This document shows positions 6,738 through 12,489 of a DNA stretch of 15,470 nt, piece after piece. The position numbers were made by a program, and so were the translations under genes. Each line of letters starts with the position of its first letter. Positions within the stretch are counted from its first letter, which is position 1. Source of the stretch: Bacteroidota bacterium (lineage in GTDB: Bacteria; Bacteroidota; Bacteroidia; Bacteroidales; FEN-979); the NCBI GenBank assembly GCA_026391755.1, contig JAPLDN010000255.1:1-15470 (forward strand), given 5' to 3'. Below the pieces are notes generated by a model that was given only the letters and a program-made list of their open reading frames with translations, was not told the DNA's origin and ran no database searches.

Positions 6738-7436
6738 TCATGACATCAGATAGAATAAACAAGAGGTTTTTAGACATTCCTTGTTGTTATCCGTGAATTG
6801 ACATTTAACTTCTGATGAATCCAGTGATACATCAAACTTTTCCTTCAGAAATTGAATGGATTCCAAAATTGAAAGGTACACATCCCTTTTACAGCATCGG
6901 GGGCCTCCATGACTGGCAATAGATATAAGGCTTTTACCGGTCATCAGGTTACTTAAACTCCATTCCTCTTTAGCAAGGGGGGTGGAATGGGTGATTACAC
7001 TGATAAAAATCCCTGTACCGACACCGGCTCCACAATTCCCATGAGTACCACAGAAACCACCAAGTATCTTTTCTGCCCGTTTTCGTGCTGTTTCGAGTTT
7101 TAAAGGTTTCGATTCATCATTTACAGCATTACAGTAGGATGAAATCAGGACTGCCGGGACAAGGAAGTGATGTTCGGGGCCATGCATTTTGATTTTCTCA
7201 CTATGCATTATTTCGGTCGCCATCTCAATAGGGTTGATGGATTTTGAATTGAGACAATAGGTTTCAATCAGTTCAATCCCCGATTGAGAATGACACTTAT
7301 CACAAACAAAATGGTCATTAATACAGGTGACATTGGATTGAAATGTTCCCTTGCAATAAAAACATTCCAATGTTTGGTCATCCGAACTATAAACTAATCC
7401 TTCACCACAAATCAGACAACCTGTTTTGGTCTCCAT
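6738..7436 (-). CDS. DUF5714-family Cys-rich protein of arsenic operons
   Basis: A 232-residue soluble protein of unknown function that I recognise as DUF5714, a family found with arsenic genes and methyltransferases. Numbered from the ATG, it has 16 cysteines. The first ~50 residues form a zinc-ribbon-like part with pairs Cys7/Cys10, Cys25/Cys28 and Cys45/Cys48. It is followed by MHGPEHHFLVP (about 84-94), a Gly/Cys segment FCGTHGNCGAGVGTG (128-142), GGPRCCKRD (178-186) and three more Cys near the C-terminus. Such a set could hold zinc, an iron-sulfur cluster or arsenite, which is inference. It lies directly after acr3: the acr3 stop TAA is followed at once by GTG then ATG, so the start may be GTG at 7439 or, as I prefer, ATG at 7436. 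Its place between the efflux pump and arsC implies a part in arsenic handling. Confidence 0.8.
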   Translation of the reverse strand: METKTGCLICGEGLVYSSDDQTLECFYCKGTFQSNVTCINDHFVCDKCHSQSGIELIETYCLNSKSINPIEMATEIMHSEKIKMHGPEHHFLVPAVLISSYCNAVNDESKPLKLETARKRAEKILGGFCGTHGNCGAGVGTGIFISVITHSTPLAKEEWSLSNLMTGKSLISIASHGGPRCCKRDVYLSILESIQFLKEKFDVSLDSSEVKCQFTDNNKECLKTSCLFYLMS

Positions 7437-7439
7437 CAC

Positions 7440-8492
7440 TTAGATTATTTCTTTAGAAAAGTATTTTCGTTTGAAGTAGAAGGACAGATTTACCATACTT
7501 ATCAGTACCGGAACTTCCACAAGTGGCCCTATAACGGCAGCGAATGCGACGCCTGAATTGATACCAAATACAGCTACTGCAACCGCTATCGCCAATTCGA
7601 AATTATTACTTGCAGCCGTGAATGAAAGGGTAGCTGTTTTTTGATAACCAGCCCCGACCCGTTTCCCGATAAAGAAGGAAACGATGAACATTACCACAAA
7701 GTAAATAACCAATGGGATTGCGATACGGACAACATCCAAAGGAATTTTTACGATGTATTCACCCTTCATTGAGAACATGACGATGATGGTAAACAAAAGG
7801 GCAATCAGGGTGATTGGGCTGATTTTAGGAATGAATTTTCTTTCGTACCAGTCCTTGTTTTTTACCCTGATAAGGCTGAATCGTGTGATAATACCAGCGA
7901 TAAAAGGAATTCCAAGGTAAATGAAAACACTTTTACCTATCTGACCAATGGTTATATCAACGGCAAAGGTTTTCAGCCCCAGCAATGACGGAAAAACGGT
8001 CAGAAAGATATAAGCGTAGATGGAAAAGAACAGAACCTGAAAGATTGAGTTAAATGCCACCAAACCGGCACAGTATTCCCGGTCTCCTTTGGCAAGGTCA
8101 TTCCATACGATTACCATGGCGATACACCTTGCCAGTCCAATCAGGATTAACCCCGCCATGTACTCAGGATATCCCCGAAGAAAAATGATAGCAAGCAGGA
8201 ACATGAATATAGGGCCGATAATCCAGTTCTGGATTAAGGAAACCGTAAGAATCTTAACATTTCTGAATACATCCCCAAGTTCTTCGTATCTGACTTTAGC
8301 CAGTGGGGGATACATCATCAGTATCAATCCGATGGCAATCGGAATATTTGTAGTTCCGACTTGAAACTGATTCCAAAAACCGACAATTGACGGAATCAGG
8401 TATCCTGTAAATACGGCGATGAACATGGCGAGGAATATCCACAAAGTCAGGAATCTGTCTAAGAATGAGAGTCGTTTATTTGATGGGCTCAT
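7440..8492 (-). CDS. acr3: Acr3-family arsenite efflux permease
   Basis: This 350-residue inner-membrane protein with ten predicted membrane segments exports arsenite using the proton motive force. Family hallmarks are the essential Cys123 in GLARCIAMVIVWNDLA (119-134) and Glu299 in TAASNNFELAIAVAV (292-306), which line the transport path in characterised Acr3 proteins. The substrate comes from arsC. Length is normal for the family. It starts six bases after the arsM stop and ends three bases before the preferred DUF5714 start, so these three are tightly coupled. The ATG at 8492 is used; no Shine-Dalgarno is evident. Confidence 0.96.
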   Translation of the reverse strand: MSPSNKRLSFLDRFLTLWIFLAMFIAVFTGYLIPSIVGFWNQFQVGTTNIPIAIGLILMMYPPLAKVRYEELGDVFRNVKILTVSLIQNWIIGPIFMFLLAIIFLRGYPEYMAGLILIGLARCIAMVIVWNDLAKGDREYCAGLVAFNSIFQVLFFSIYAYIFLTVFPSLLGLKTFAVDITIGQIGKSVFIYLGIPFIAGIITRFSLIRVKNKDWYERKFIPKISPITLIALLFTIIVMFSMKGEYIVKIPLDVVRIAIPLVIYFVVMFIVSFFIGKRVGAGYQKTATLSFTAASNNFELAIAVAVAVFGINSGVAFAAVIGPLVEVPVLISMVNLSFYFKRKYFSKEII

Positions 8493-8498
8493 TTGTCC

Positions 8499-9305
8499 TT
8501 ATTTTGTTGCTGTTACAGTGATACTGAAAATCCCGATGTTCTTCTTTTTAAACTCACCAAATTCATCTTCATTCATGTAGTTCCTCAGCAGTTCTTCAGG
8601 TAGTTCTATTTCTTTTTCCTTGTTTACGGTCACAGTGTTGAATCCTGTTTGATTGATGATTTCCAGATACTCTTCCTTCTGAATGGCACCGGACACACAA
8701 CCGGCATACATAACCGCATCATCTTTCAATCCTTTTGGTAAAGTCCCTTTTATCACGACATCAGAGATACTGAAGTGACCATCCTTTTTCAATACTCGAT
8801 AGATTTCCGAGAAGGCTTTTATCTTATCGGGAACAAGATTCAGGACACAGTTACTTACAACGACATCGACTGAATCGGAAGAAACAGGCATTTCCTCAAT
8901 ATCACCTTTTACAAATTCGACATTGGTAAAACCCAGTTTCCTGACATTCTCCCTAGCCTTTTCAAGCATAGTATCACTGAAATCCAGTCCAAGAACTTTC
9001 CCCGTCTCCCCAACAATAGCACGAGCCACGAAACAATCGTTTCCTGCTCCTGAACCTAAGTCCAGAACTGTATCTCCCTTGTTTATCTGAGCAAACTGGG
9101 TAGGTATTCCACACCCAAGTCCAAGGTCTGCATCAGGGTTGTACCCATCCAACTTTTCATAGTTTTCACTAAAGATGGTATAGTCAACATCACAGCATCC
9201 ACCAGTCCCACAACAGGATGTTTCATTTTCTTTCTTTGATTGATTGGCAATCTGGCTGTATTTTTCTTTGACAATTTCTTTGATGTCTTTCTTGTGAATA
9301 TTCAT
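8499..9305 (-). CDS. arsM: Arsenite S-adenosylmethionine methyltransferase
   Basis: This 268-residue cytoplasmic enzyme methylates As(III) stepwise to methyl- and dimethylarsenicals, with thiols or thioredoxin as reductant. The SAM-binding motif is LDLGSGAGND (81-90), followed by GLDFSD (106-111). The arsenic-binding cysteines of the family are present: Cys65 in LGLGCGIPT, Cys153 in SNCVLNL and Cys203 in YAGCVSGA. An extra N-terminal Cys pair set, SCCGTGGCC (30-38), corresponds to the cysteines that shield the site in many bacterial ArsM. It follows the rhodanese gene after 76 bases, the widest gap in the first nine genes, but I see no promoter in that gap. Small thioredoxin-like proteins encoded upstream are plausible partners. 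Confidence 0.95.
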   Translation of the reverse strand: MNIHKKDIKEIVKEKYSQIANQSKKENETSCCGTGGCCDVDYTIFSENYEKLDGYNPDADLGLGCGIPTQFAQINKGDTVLDLGSGAGNDCFVARAIVGETGKVLGLDFSDTMLEKARENVRKLGFTNVEFVKGDIEEMPVSSDSVDVVVSNCVLNLVPDKIKAFSEIYRVLKKDGHFSISDVVIKGTLPKGLKDDAVMYAGCVSGAIQKEEYLEIINQTGFNTVTVNKEKEIELPEELLRNYMNEDEFGEFKKKNIGIFSITVTATK

Positions 9306-9381
9306 TTCTCAATTGATTTAAAGGTTAAAAAATAATGTTACTTTTTCTCTCTTGGTGTTATCATGCAAGGACAGGGGCCAT

Positions 9382-9750
9382 TCAATGGTTGATATTTCCC
9401 TGATTTGATTGGTAATCCATCCTTTTCCAGTCAGCAATACCACCTGCAAGACTGGAGACATCATTATATCCTTTCGATTTCAGAAAGATGGTATATTTCT
9501 TACTCCACAACCCCACAGCATCCGCCAATATCAATGGTTTGTCTATGGGTAGAGTCGACCACTTTTCTTCAAATTCTGAGTGGGGTATATAAACTACTTT
9601 TTCGATTCCGAATGCCCTTATTTCTGTTTCAATTTCTTCACGGATGTCAATAACAACAGCCCCTCTCTGTAGCAATTCCGGTACTTCTCTGGGAATTGGA
9701 TACGGTATGCCATCAATTTTTAAACAACAACTTTTGAAGAATTCTGACAT
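9382..9750 (-). CDS. Rhodanese-like domain protein lacking the catalytic Cys
   Basis: A 122-residue single-domain protein. The rhodanese fold is shown by VVIDIREEIE (32-41), the strand PLILADAVG (72-80) and the C-terminal LAGGIADWKRM (101-111). In active rhodaneses the strand ends in a persulfide-forming Cys within a CxxGxR-type loop; here Asp77 sits at the Cys position and Trp82 replaces the loop Arg, so sulfur transfer by the usual route is not expected. Two adjacent cysteines near the N-terminus (Cys8-Cys9) are the only ones. The gene begins ten bases after the ArsG stop. A role as an oxyanion- or arsenic-binding, or regulatory, rhodanese fold is inference, since arsenate reductases of the Cdc25/Acr2 type share this fold. 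Confidence 0.82.
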   Translation of the reverse strand: MSEFFKSCCLKIDGIPYPIPREVPELLQRGAVVIDIREEIETEIRAFGIEKVVYIPHSEFEEKWSTLPIDKPLILADAVGLWSKKYTIFLKSKGYNDVSSLAGGIADWKRMDYQSNQGNINH

Positions 9751-9760
9751 TCTTTAAACT

Positions 9761-10474
9761 TTAAATCGGCAGTTTAACAAAGTATATAAGTATAAAGTAA
9801 AGTCCACCAAAAATAAATACCACAGCGACTATTCTCCTGAACCACAATTCAAAAATTTTAATCCGGTTATAGAATTTTCCGACAGAAGAGATACTGAAAG
9901 CGATGATATAAGCGATGATGATGACTGGTAATCCTGTAGCAATGGCGAATACCAATGGTAATAGGATTCCGAATTTACTGGTTAGTGTCATTGGAATCAA
10001 CATTCCAAAGTAGAGAACCCCACTGTATGGGCAGAAAGCAAGAGCAAACAGGCATCCCAGTAGAAATGACCCCCACAAACTGTTTAGCTTCAACTTCCGG
10101 GTAAGGCTATCGGTCAGGTTATTCAATGAAAACCTTCCCAAATTGATAAAATCCAACATCAGAATCCCAATGACAAGTAAAAGAACACCAATGTACTTTT
10201 CCCCGTTTGATTGAAGAAACCTTGCTATATGGAACTTACTCGCTCCAAATATCAGAATAGCGCCCAGTAATGTATAACTGAATGCCCTGCCAACGGTGTA
10301 AATTAAACCACTGATGAAAACCATTCTCCTGTTCTCTATTTCTTTACTAATGTAAGCCGTAGCTGTAATATTCGTAGCAAGAGGACAGGGACTGATGGCC
10401 GTCATAATACCAAGTATGAAGGCCGATAATATTGGGAGTTGAGTGGAATTTAATAAGTTCTGGAGATATTCCAT
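9761..10474 (-). CDS. arsG: ArsG-type transporter (DsbD/CcdA-like membrane protein)
   Basis: A 237-residue membrane protein of the DsbD/CcdA transmembrane family with about six membrane segments. The motif AISPCPLATNITATAYI (26-42, Cys30) and LAFCPYSGVLYF (145-156, Cys148) place one Cys-Pro in each half of the inverted repeat, as in CcdA. This form is called ArsG in arsenic operons, where ArsEFG has been linked to reduction of nitro-aromatic arsenicals and efflux of the amino products. CcdA relatives carry electrons across the membrane to thioredoxin-like proteins, so it may instead reduce the two exported CxxC proteins encoded just upstream; I cannot decide between export and electron transfer. 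The upstream TAG is overlapped by an in-frame GTG at 10480; the ATG at 10474 is more likely the start. Confidence 0.85.
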   Translation of the reverse strand: MEYLQNLLNSTQLPILSAFILGIMTAISPCPLATNITATAYISKEIENRRMVFISGLIYTVGRAFSYTLLGAILIFGASKFHIARFLQSNGEKYIGVLLLVIGILMLDFINLGRFSLNNLTDSLTRKLKLNSLWGSFLLGCLFALAFCPYSGVLYFGMLIPMTLTSKFGILLPLVFAIATGLPVIIIAYIIAFSISSVGKFYNRIKIFELWFRRIVAVVFIFGGLYFILIYFVKLPI

Positions 10475-10479
10475 GACCA

Positions 10480-10887
10480 CTACTTCAAAAGTTCATTGAT
10501 TTTATCTTTGAGACCGGTCATAAACTTTTCCGGGTTATTCCGTGCATTGGAGAAGGCAAAATCGGTCATGTCATTCTTTTTTTCCTTTGCATTGGTTGTC
10601 TTTGTTAGGAAAAGTGCCGACCCTGTTGCCTCATATTTCTCTGCAATGGCTTTGTTTTTATCTTCATCAACATTGATGATAGTCAGTTTAATCGACCCGT
10701 TTTTCAGTTGATTTGAGAAATAGGTGTCCAATGTTTTTCTTGTGTTCTCTTCAATGGCCATACAGGTTGGACATCTTCTTGTGGCGTGAAAATAGATTAC
10801 ATCCAATTTTTGACTTGGGGTTTGGCCAAACATGGTTGACCCAAAAATCAGGCTCATGATAATCAATGGTAGAAGTCTCGTTTTCAT
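10480..10887 (-). CDS. arsF: ArsF-family exported thioredoxin-like protein
   Basis: A 135-residue protein with a signal peptide (1-21, cleavage probably near MFGQ) and one thioredoxin-like domain. The active site is Cys39-Pro-Thr-Cys42 in FHATRRCPTC. The rest holds a Glu/Lys-rich helix and a strand INVDEDKN (71-78). I place it in the family annotated as the ArsF subunit of a nitrophenyl-compound reductase, which works with ArsE and ArsG on aromatic arsenicals. A periplasmic location follows from the signal peptide. The ATG shares its A with the TAA of the gene before it (TAATG), so they are translationally coupled. It is paralogous to that neighbour: both have the pattern [YF]-H-x-x-R-[RQ]-C-x-T-C. 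Confidence 0.82.
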   Translation of the reverse strand: MKTRLLPLIIMSLIFGSTMFGQTPSQKLDVIYFHATRRCPTCMAIEENTRKTLDTYFSNQLKNGSIKLTIINVDEDKNKAIAEKYEATGSALFLTKTTNAKEKKNDMTDFAFSNARNNPEKFMTGLKDKINELLK

Positions 10888-11348
10888 TATGCATTGGTTT
10901 TTTTGATTGAATCTAACTTTAATCGTATCGTCAGTACTAATAACTTCTGTAAGGAATCAGGTTTAGATGTAGCCAAATAAAAGGATGGTTTCGTCAGGTC
11001 AGTAAAGGTTTCTGTTTTATCCGAAGAAGTAACAACATACACCCCTGCAAAAACACATTTGTACTTCTCGGCCAGAGCGGGTACATCGCTTAACAAATGG
11101 TTTTCGTATTTGACCAGCCCTTTCCGGACTTCTTCTGTAAAGGAATCCTTTATGACTTTTTCCGTGACCAGTGCAATGGTCTTACAAGTTTTACACTGCC
11201 GCTTTTGATGGAGATAATATAAGGTTATATGTTGATTTGTCTTGACCCCATTTGAACCTGATGATTTATCAAGTTCAGAATGATTCCCACCACAGGACGA
11301 GAGCAGAATAATGAAAGTCAGAATATAGGTTGTCTTTCGAGTAAACAT
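10887..11348 (-). CDS. ArsF-like thioredoxin-fold lipoprotein
   Basis: A 153-residue protein with a lipoprotein signal: a hydrophobic stretch ending in the lipobox LSSC (Cys19), then Gly-Gly-Asn and a Ser/Asn-rich linker to about residue 38. No Asp follows the Cys. The domain after it matches its downstream neighbour around YYLHQKRQCKTC (44-55; Cys52 and Cys55) and at EKYKC (94-98), so it is a duplicated, membrane-anchored ArsF relative. It would face the periplasm, near the ArsG-type membrane protein. It begins directly after the stop of the small thioredoxin gene (TAA-ATG with no gap) and overlaps the next gene by one base. A specific function for the paralogue is not known to me. Confidence 0.75.
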   Translation of the reverse strand: MFTRKTTYILTFIILLSSCGGNHSELDKSSGSNGVKTNQHITLYYLHQKRQCKTCKTIALVTEKVIKDSFTEEVRKGLVKYENHLLSDVPALAEKYKCVFAGVYVVTSSDKTETFTDLTKPSFYLATSKPDSLQKLLVLTIRLKLDSIKKTNA

Positions 11349-11597
11349 TTACCTGTTCTTTCCTACTTGGTGAATAATGTCTTTTAACTCAGAAACAGAA
11401 GGGACTCTGCCATTCATCACCACTTTTTCATCTATCACAAGTGCAGGGGTTCTCATAACCTTATACTCAATAATCTCTGTAATGTCATCAATCTTTAAAA
11501 CTTCAGCACCATTTCCAAGTTCGGCAACTGCTTGTCTTGTATGTCTTTCGAGTGTCTTACAATTGGCACAACCAGTTCCAAGGACTTTGATAATCAT
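11349..11597 (-). CDS. Small thioredoxin-family protein (redox-active disulfide protein)
   Basis: An 82-residue cytoplasmic protein with the glutaredoxin/thioredoxin core alone. The active site Cys10-Ala-Asn-Cys13 lies in VLGTGCANCKTLE, the cis-Pro in VMRTPALVID (47-56), and the final helix in SELKDIIHQVG. It matches the 'small redox-active disulfide protein 2' type, in which GTGC-x-x-C is typical. In this operon it takes the position expected for the cytoplasmic redox partner of the ArsF/ArsG proteins (possibly what is called ArsE) and could supply electrons to ArsC or ArsM as well; that is inference. The ATG overlaps the arsR stop by four bases (ATGA). Confidence 0.85.
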   Translation of the reverse strand: MIIKVLGTGCANCKTLERHTRQAVAELGNGAEVLKIDDITEIIEYKVMRTPALVIDEKVVMNGRVPSVSELKDIIHQVGKNR

Positions 11598-11929
11598 ACG
11601 GTTTGATTTTGGGGGTGAGATAAATAGGATTGTTGCCAGAAATCCGAAAATAACTTCTGGGCCTTTTTCCAGTTTTCCGGCTCAATACAATACCGAATCT
11701 TTGGCGGTTCAATACATCCCTGAATCAGTCCGGAATCTTTAAGTTCTTTCAAATGTTGTGACACAGTGGCTTGAGCTATGGGTAGTTCTTCTACTATTTC
11801 ACCACAGAAACAGGTGTCCATAGATGCAAGGAGTTTGACAATCGCTATTCTGGCCGGATGGCTCAATGCCTTCGCAAAACGAGCCATTTGAATTTCATCT
11901 TCTTTATAATCGGTGCTTGTGTATGCCAT
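11594..11929 (-). CDS. arsR: ArsR/SmtB-family arsenic-responsive repressor
   Basis: A 111-residue winged-helix dimeric repressor, first gene of the island. ALSHPARIAIVKLLA (21-35) and the recognition helix ATVSQHLKELKDSGLI (54-69) are typical of the family. As(III) ligands are probably Cys40 and Cys42 in DTCFCGEI at the start of the DNA-binding region, with Cys72 and Cys81 as further candidates. I chose the ATG at 11929: it gives the usual length, and it lies about ten bases after the likely transcription start. A longer open frame reaches a start at 11977, but that lies inside the -33 promoter element, so those 16 extra residues cannot be made from this promoter. The palindrome at 11942-11957 over its own -7 element indicates autoregulation. 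Confidence 0.95.
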   Translation of the reverse strand: MAYTSTDYKEDEIQMARFAKALSHPARIAIVKLLASMDTCFCGEIVEELPIAQATVSQHLKELKDSGLIQGCIEPPKIRYCIEPENWKKAQKLFSDFWQQSYLSHPQNQTV

Positions 11930-11941
11930 TATAAATTGTTT

Positions 11942-11957
11942 ATCGCAAATATACGAT
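11942..11957 (-). promoter_or_regulatory. ArsR operator in front of arsR
   Basis: On the minus strand ATCGTA-TATT-TGCGAT, a palindrome with one mismatch, which encloses the -7 element TATATTTG. The arsC upstream site has the same half-sites and spacing. The position over the -7 element fits repression released by arsenite. Confidence 0.8.
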
Positions 11958-11978
11958 AAGTTTTTTAACAGTGACAAA
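11946..11978 (-). promoter_or_regulatory. Bacteroidota-type promoter of the ars operon
   Basis: TTTG (minus strand, 11978-11975), 21 bases, then TATATTTG (11953-11946): a full match to TTTG-N17-23-TAnnTTTG. Transcription would start near 11940, giving a leader of about ten bases to the ATG at 11929. Confidence 0.82.
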
Positions 11979-12050
11979 ACCGATAAATAAATAGGCTGGG
12001 GTAAGCGGTGGGCTTAGGAAATGACTTTTACATTTTAGACCAATCCTTCC

Positions 12051-12127
12051 ATTTCCTCAATAAAATCAACCACTTTGAGATAATCTGGAATGATTCTAAA
12101 GTTAGATAATTGGTCAGTTAAGTGTAC
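12051..12127 (+). repeat. 77-bp dispersed repeat, copy 4 (type A)
   Basis: Identical to copy 1 except for three adjacent-region changes near the end (CAGAGTAG to CAGTTAAG), which on the minus strand change Tyr-Ser to Leu-Thr. It contains GTTAGATA at 12101. It lies between the arsenic island and the reductase operon. Confidence 0.92.
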
Positions 12128-12135
12128 CACCCACA

Positions 12136-12166
12136 ACTCCTCTCTATAACCAGTGAGGAGTTTTTT
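12136..12166 (+). terminator. Hairpin with T-run next to repeat copy 4
   Basis: Stem ACTCCTCTCT/AGTGAGGAGT with a single T-T mismatch and loop ATAACC, followed by TTTTTTATTTT. Same distance from the core as the hairpin at 1216. There is no plus-strand gene before it; it overlaps the minus-strand fragment. Confidence 0.45.
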
Positions 12167-12170
12167 ATTT

Positions 12171-12234
12171 TCTAACCATAAATTACTGATAACAATCTTG
12201 TTAACTGAAGATTATTAGTAGCCCTATGGTTAGA
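12171..12234. repeat. Imperfect inverted repeat with GGTTAGA end
   Basis: TCTAACCATA (12171-12180) pairs perfectly with TATGGTTAGA (12225-12234). Inside, TACTGAT pairs with ATTAGTA and AATCTT with AAGATT, giving a long hairpin of about 23 pairs with bulges. The equivalent place near copy 1 keeps the right arm but not the left, so the structure is not conserved between copies. Confidence 0.55.
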
Positions 12235-12415
12235 TATTTTATGTATCAGGCCGGACTTTATCAACCATTTAGAATCAAGACTACTGGCTTTTTTCTACTC
12301 ATGAGACTCCTGAACCATACTTATTTACTGGCTTTCCAAAGAATTCAGTAAACACAAAATGACTTTAATGGAGGTTAGATATAATATTCCCTCCCATACA
12401 GTCAAAAAAAATATT

Positions 12416-12431
12416 TGTGAAATATTTCACA
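12416..12431. promoter_or_regulatory. CRP/FNR-type palindrome before the reductase operon
   Basis: TGTGAAATATTTCACA is a perfect 16-base palindrome of the form TGTGA-N6-TCACA, 58 bases before the Rrf2 ATG. This is the consensus of the CRP/FNR superfamily, members of which (DNR, HcpR type) respond to NO and control NO-detoxifying genes. It could also be the operator of the Rrf2 protein itself, though it does not resemble the NsrR site known from enterobacteria. Confidence 0.6.
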
Positions 12432-12446
12432 CAAGAAAGAAATCAT

Positions 12447-12454
12447 TATCTTCG
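12447..12454 (+). promoter_or_regulatory. -7-like element of the reductase operon
   Basis: TATCTTCG differs from TAnnTTTG at one base and lies 35 bases before the ATG at 12490. A TTTG at 12414-12417 is 29 bases upstream, longer than usual, and overlaps the palindrome; the promoter may need an activator. Confidence 0.35.
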
Positions 12455-12489
12455 CAGTGTTTAAATTACTACAAAATGGTAGCATTTAC

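Larger units (their letters stand above)
12035..12211 (-). pseudogene. Open but start-less C-terminal gene fragment (copy 4)
   Basis: The minus-strand frame is open for 58 codons after a TAA at 12214-12212 and ends with TAA at 12037-12035. No ATG lies in it. It reads ...KIVISNLWLENK, ...TGYREELWVVH, ...KVVDFIEEMEGLV in order, and each block has a counterpart in copy 1 with conservative replacements, so it looks like protein-coding sequence that has lost its 5' part. Still earlier on the same strand, other short frames (such as SHFVFTEFFGKPVNKYG, about 12361-12311) also have diverged counterparts near copy 1, so the parent gene was probably longer. I do not recognise the family. Confidence 0.5.
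11930..12489. other. Divergent intergenic region between arsR and the reductase operon
   Basis: A 560-base gap between divergent units. From the left it holds the arsR operator and promoter, repeat copy 4 within a minus-strand open frame (12035-12211), a hairpin with a T-run (12136-12166), a long imperfect inverted repeat (12171-12234), two further GTTAGATA motifs (12229 and 12374), and the palindrome and -7-like element for the Rrf2 gene. An upstream GTG at 12457 in the Rrf2 frame adds residues not typical of the family and is not used. Confidence 0.6.

Noticed and set aside
11930..11977. 16-residue N-terminal extension of ArsR
   Set aside because: The upstream start codon falls in the -33 promoter box, and the extension would be translated from the promoter and operator sequence.
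12171..12234. Transposon terminal inverted repeats
   Set aside because: Only 44 bases separate the arms, so it is a hairpin; no transposase gene and no target duplication are seen, and the left arm is not kept near copy 1.
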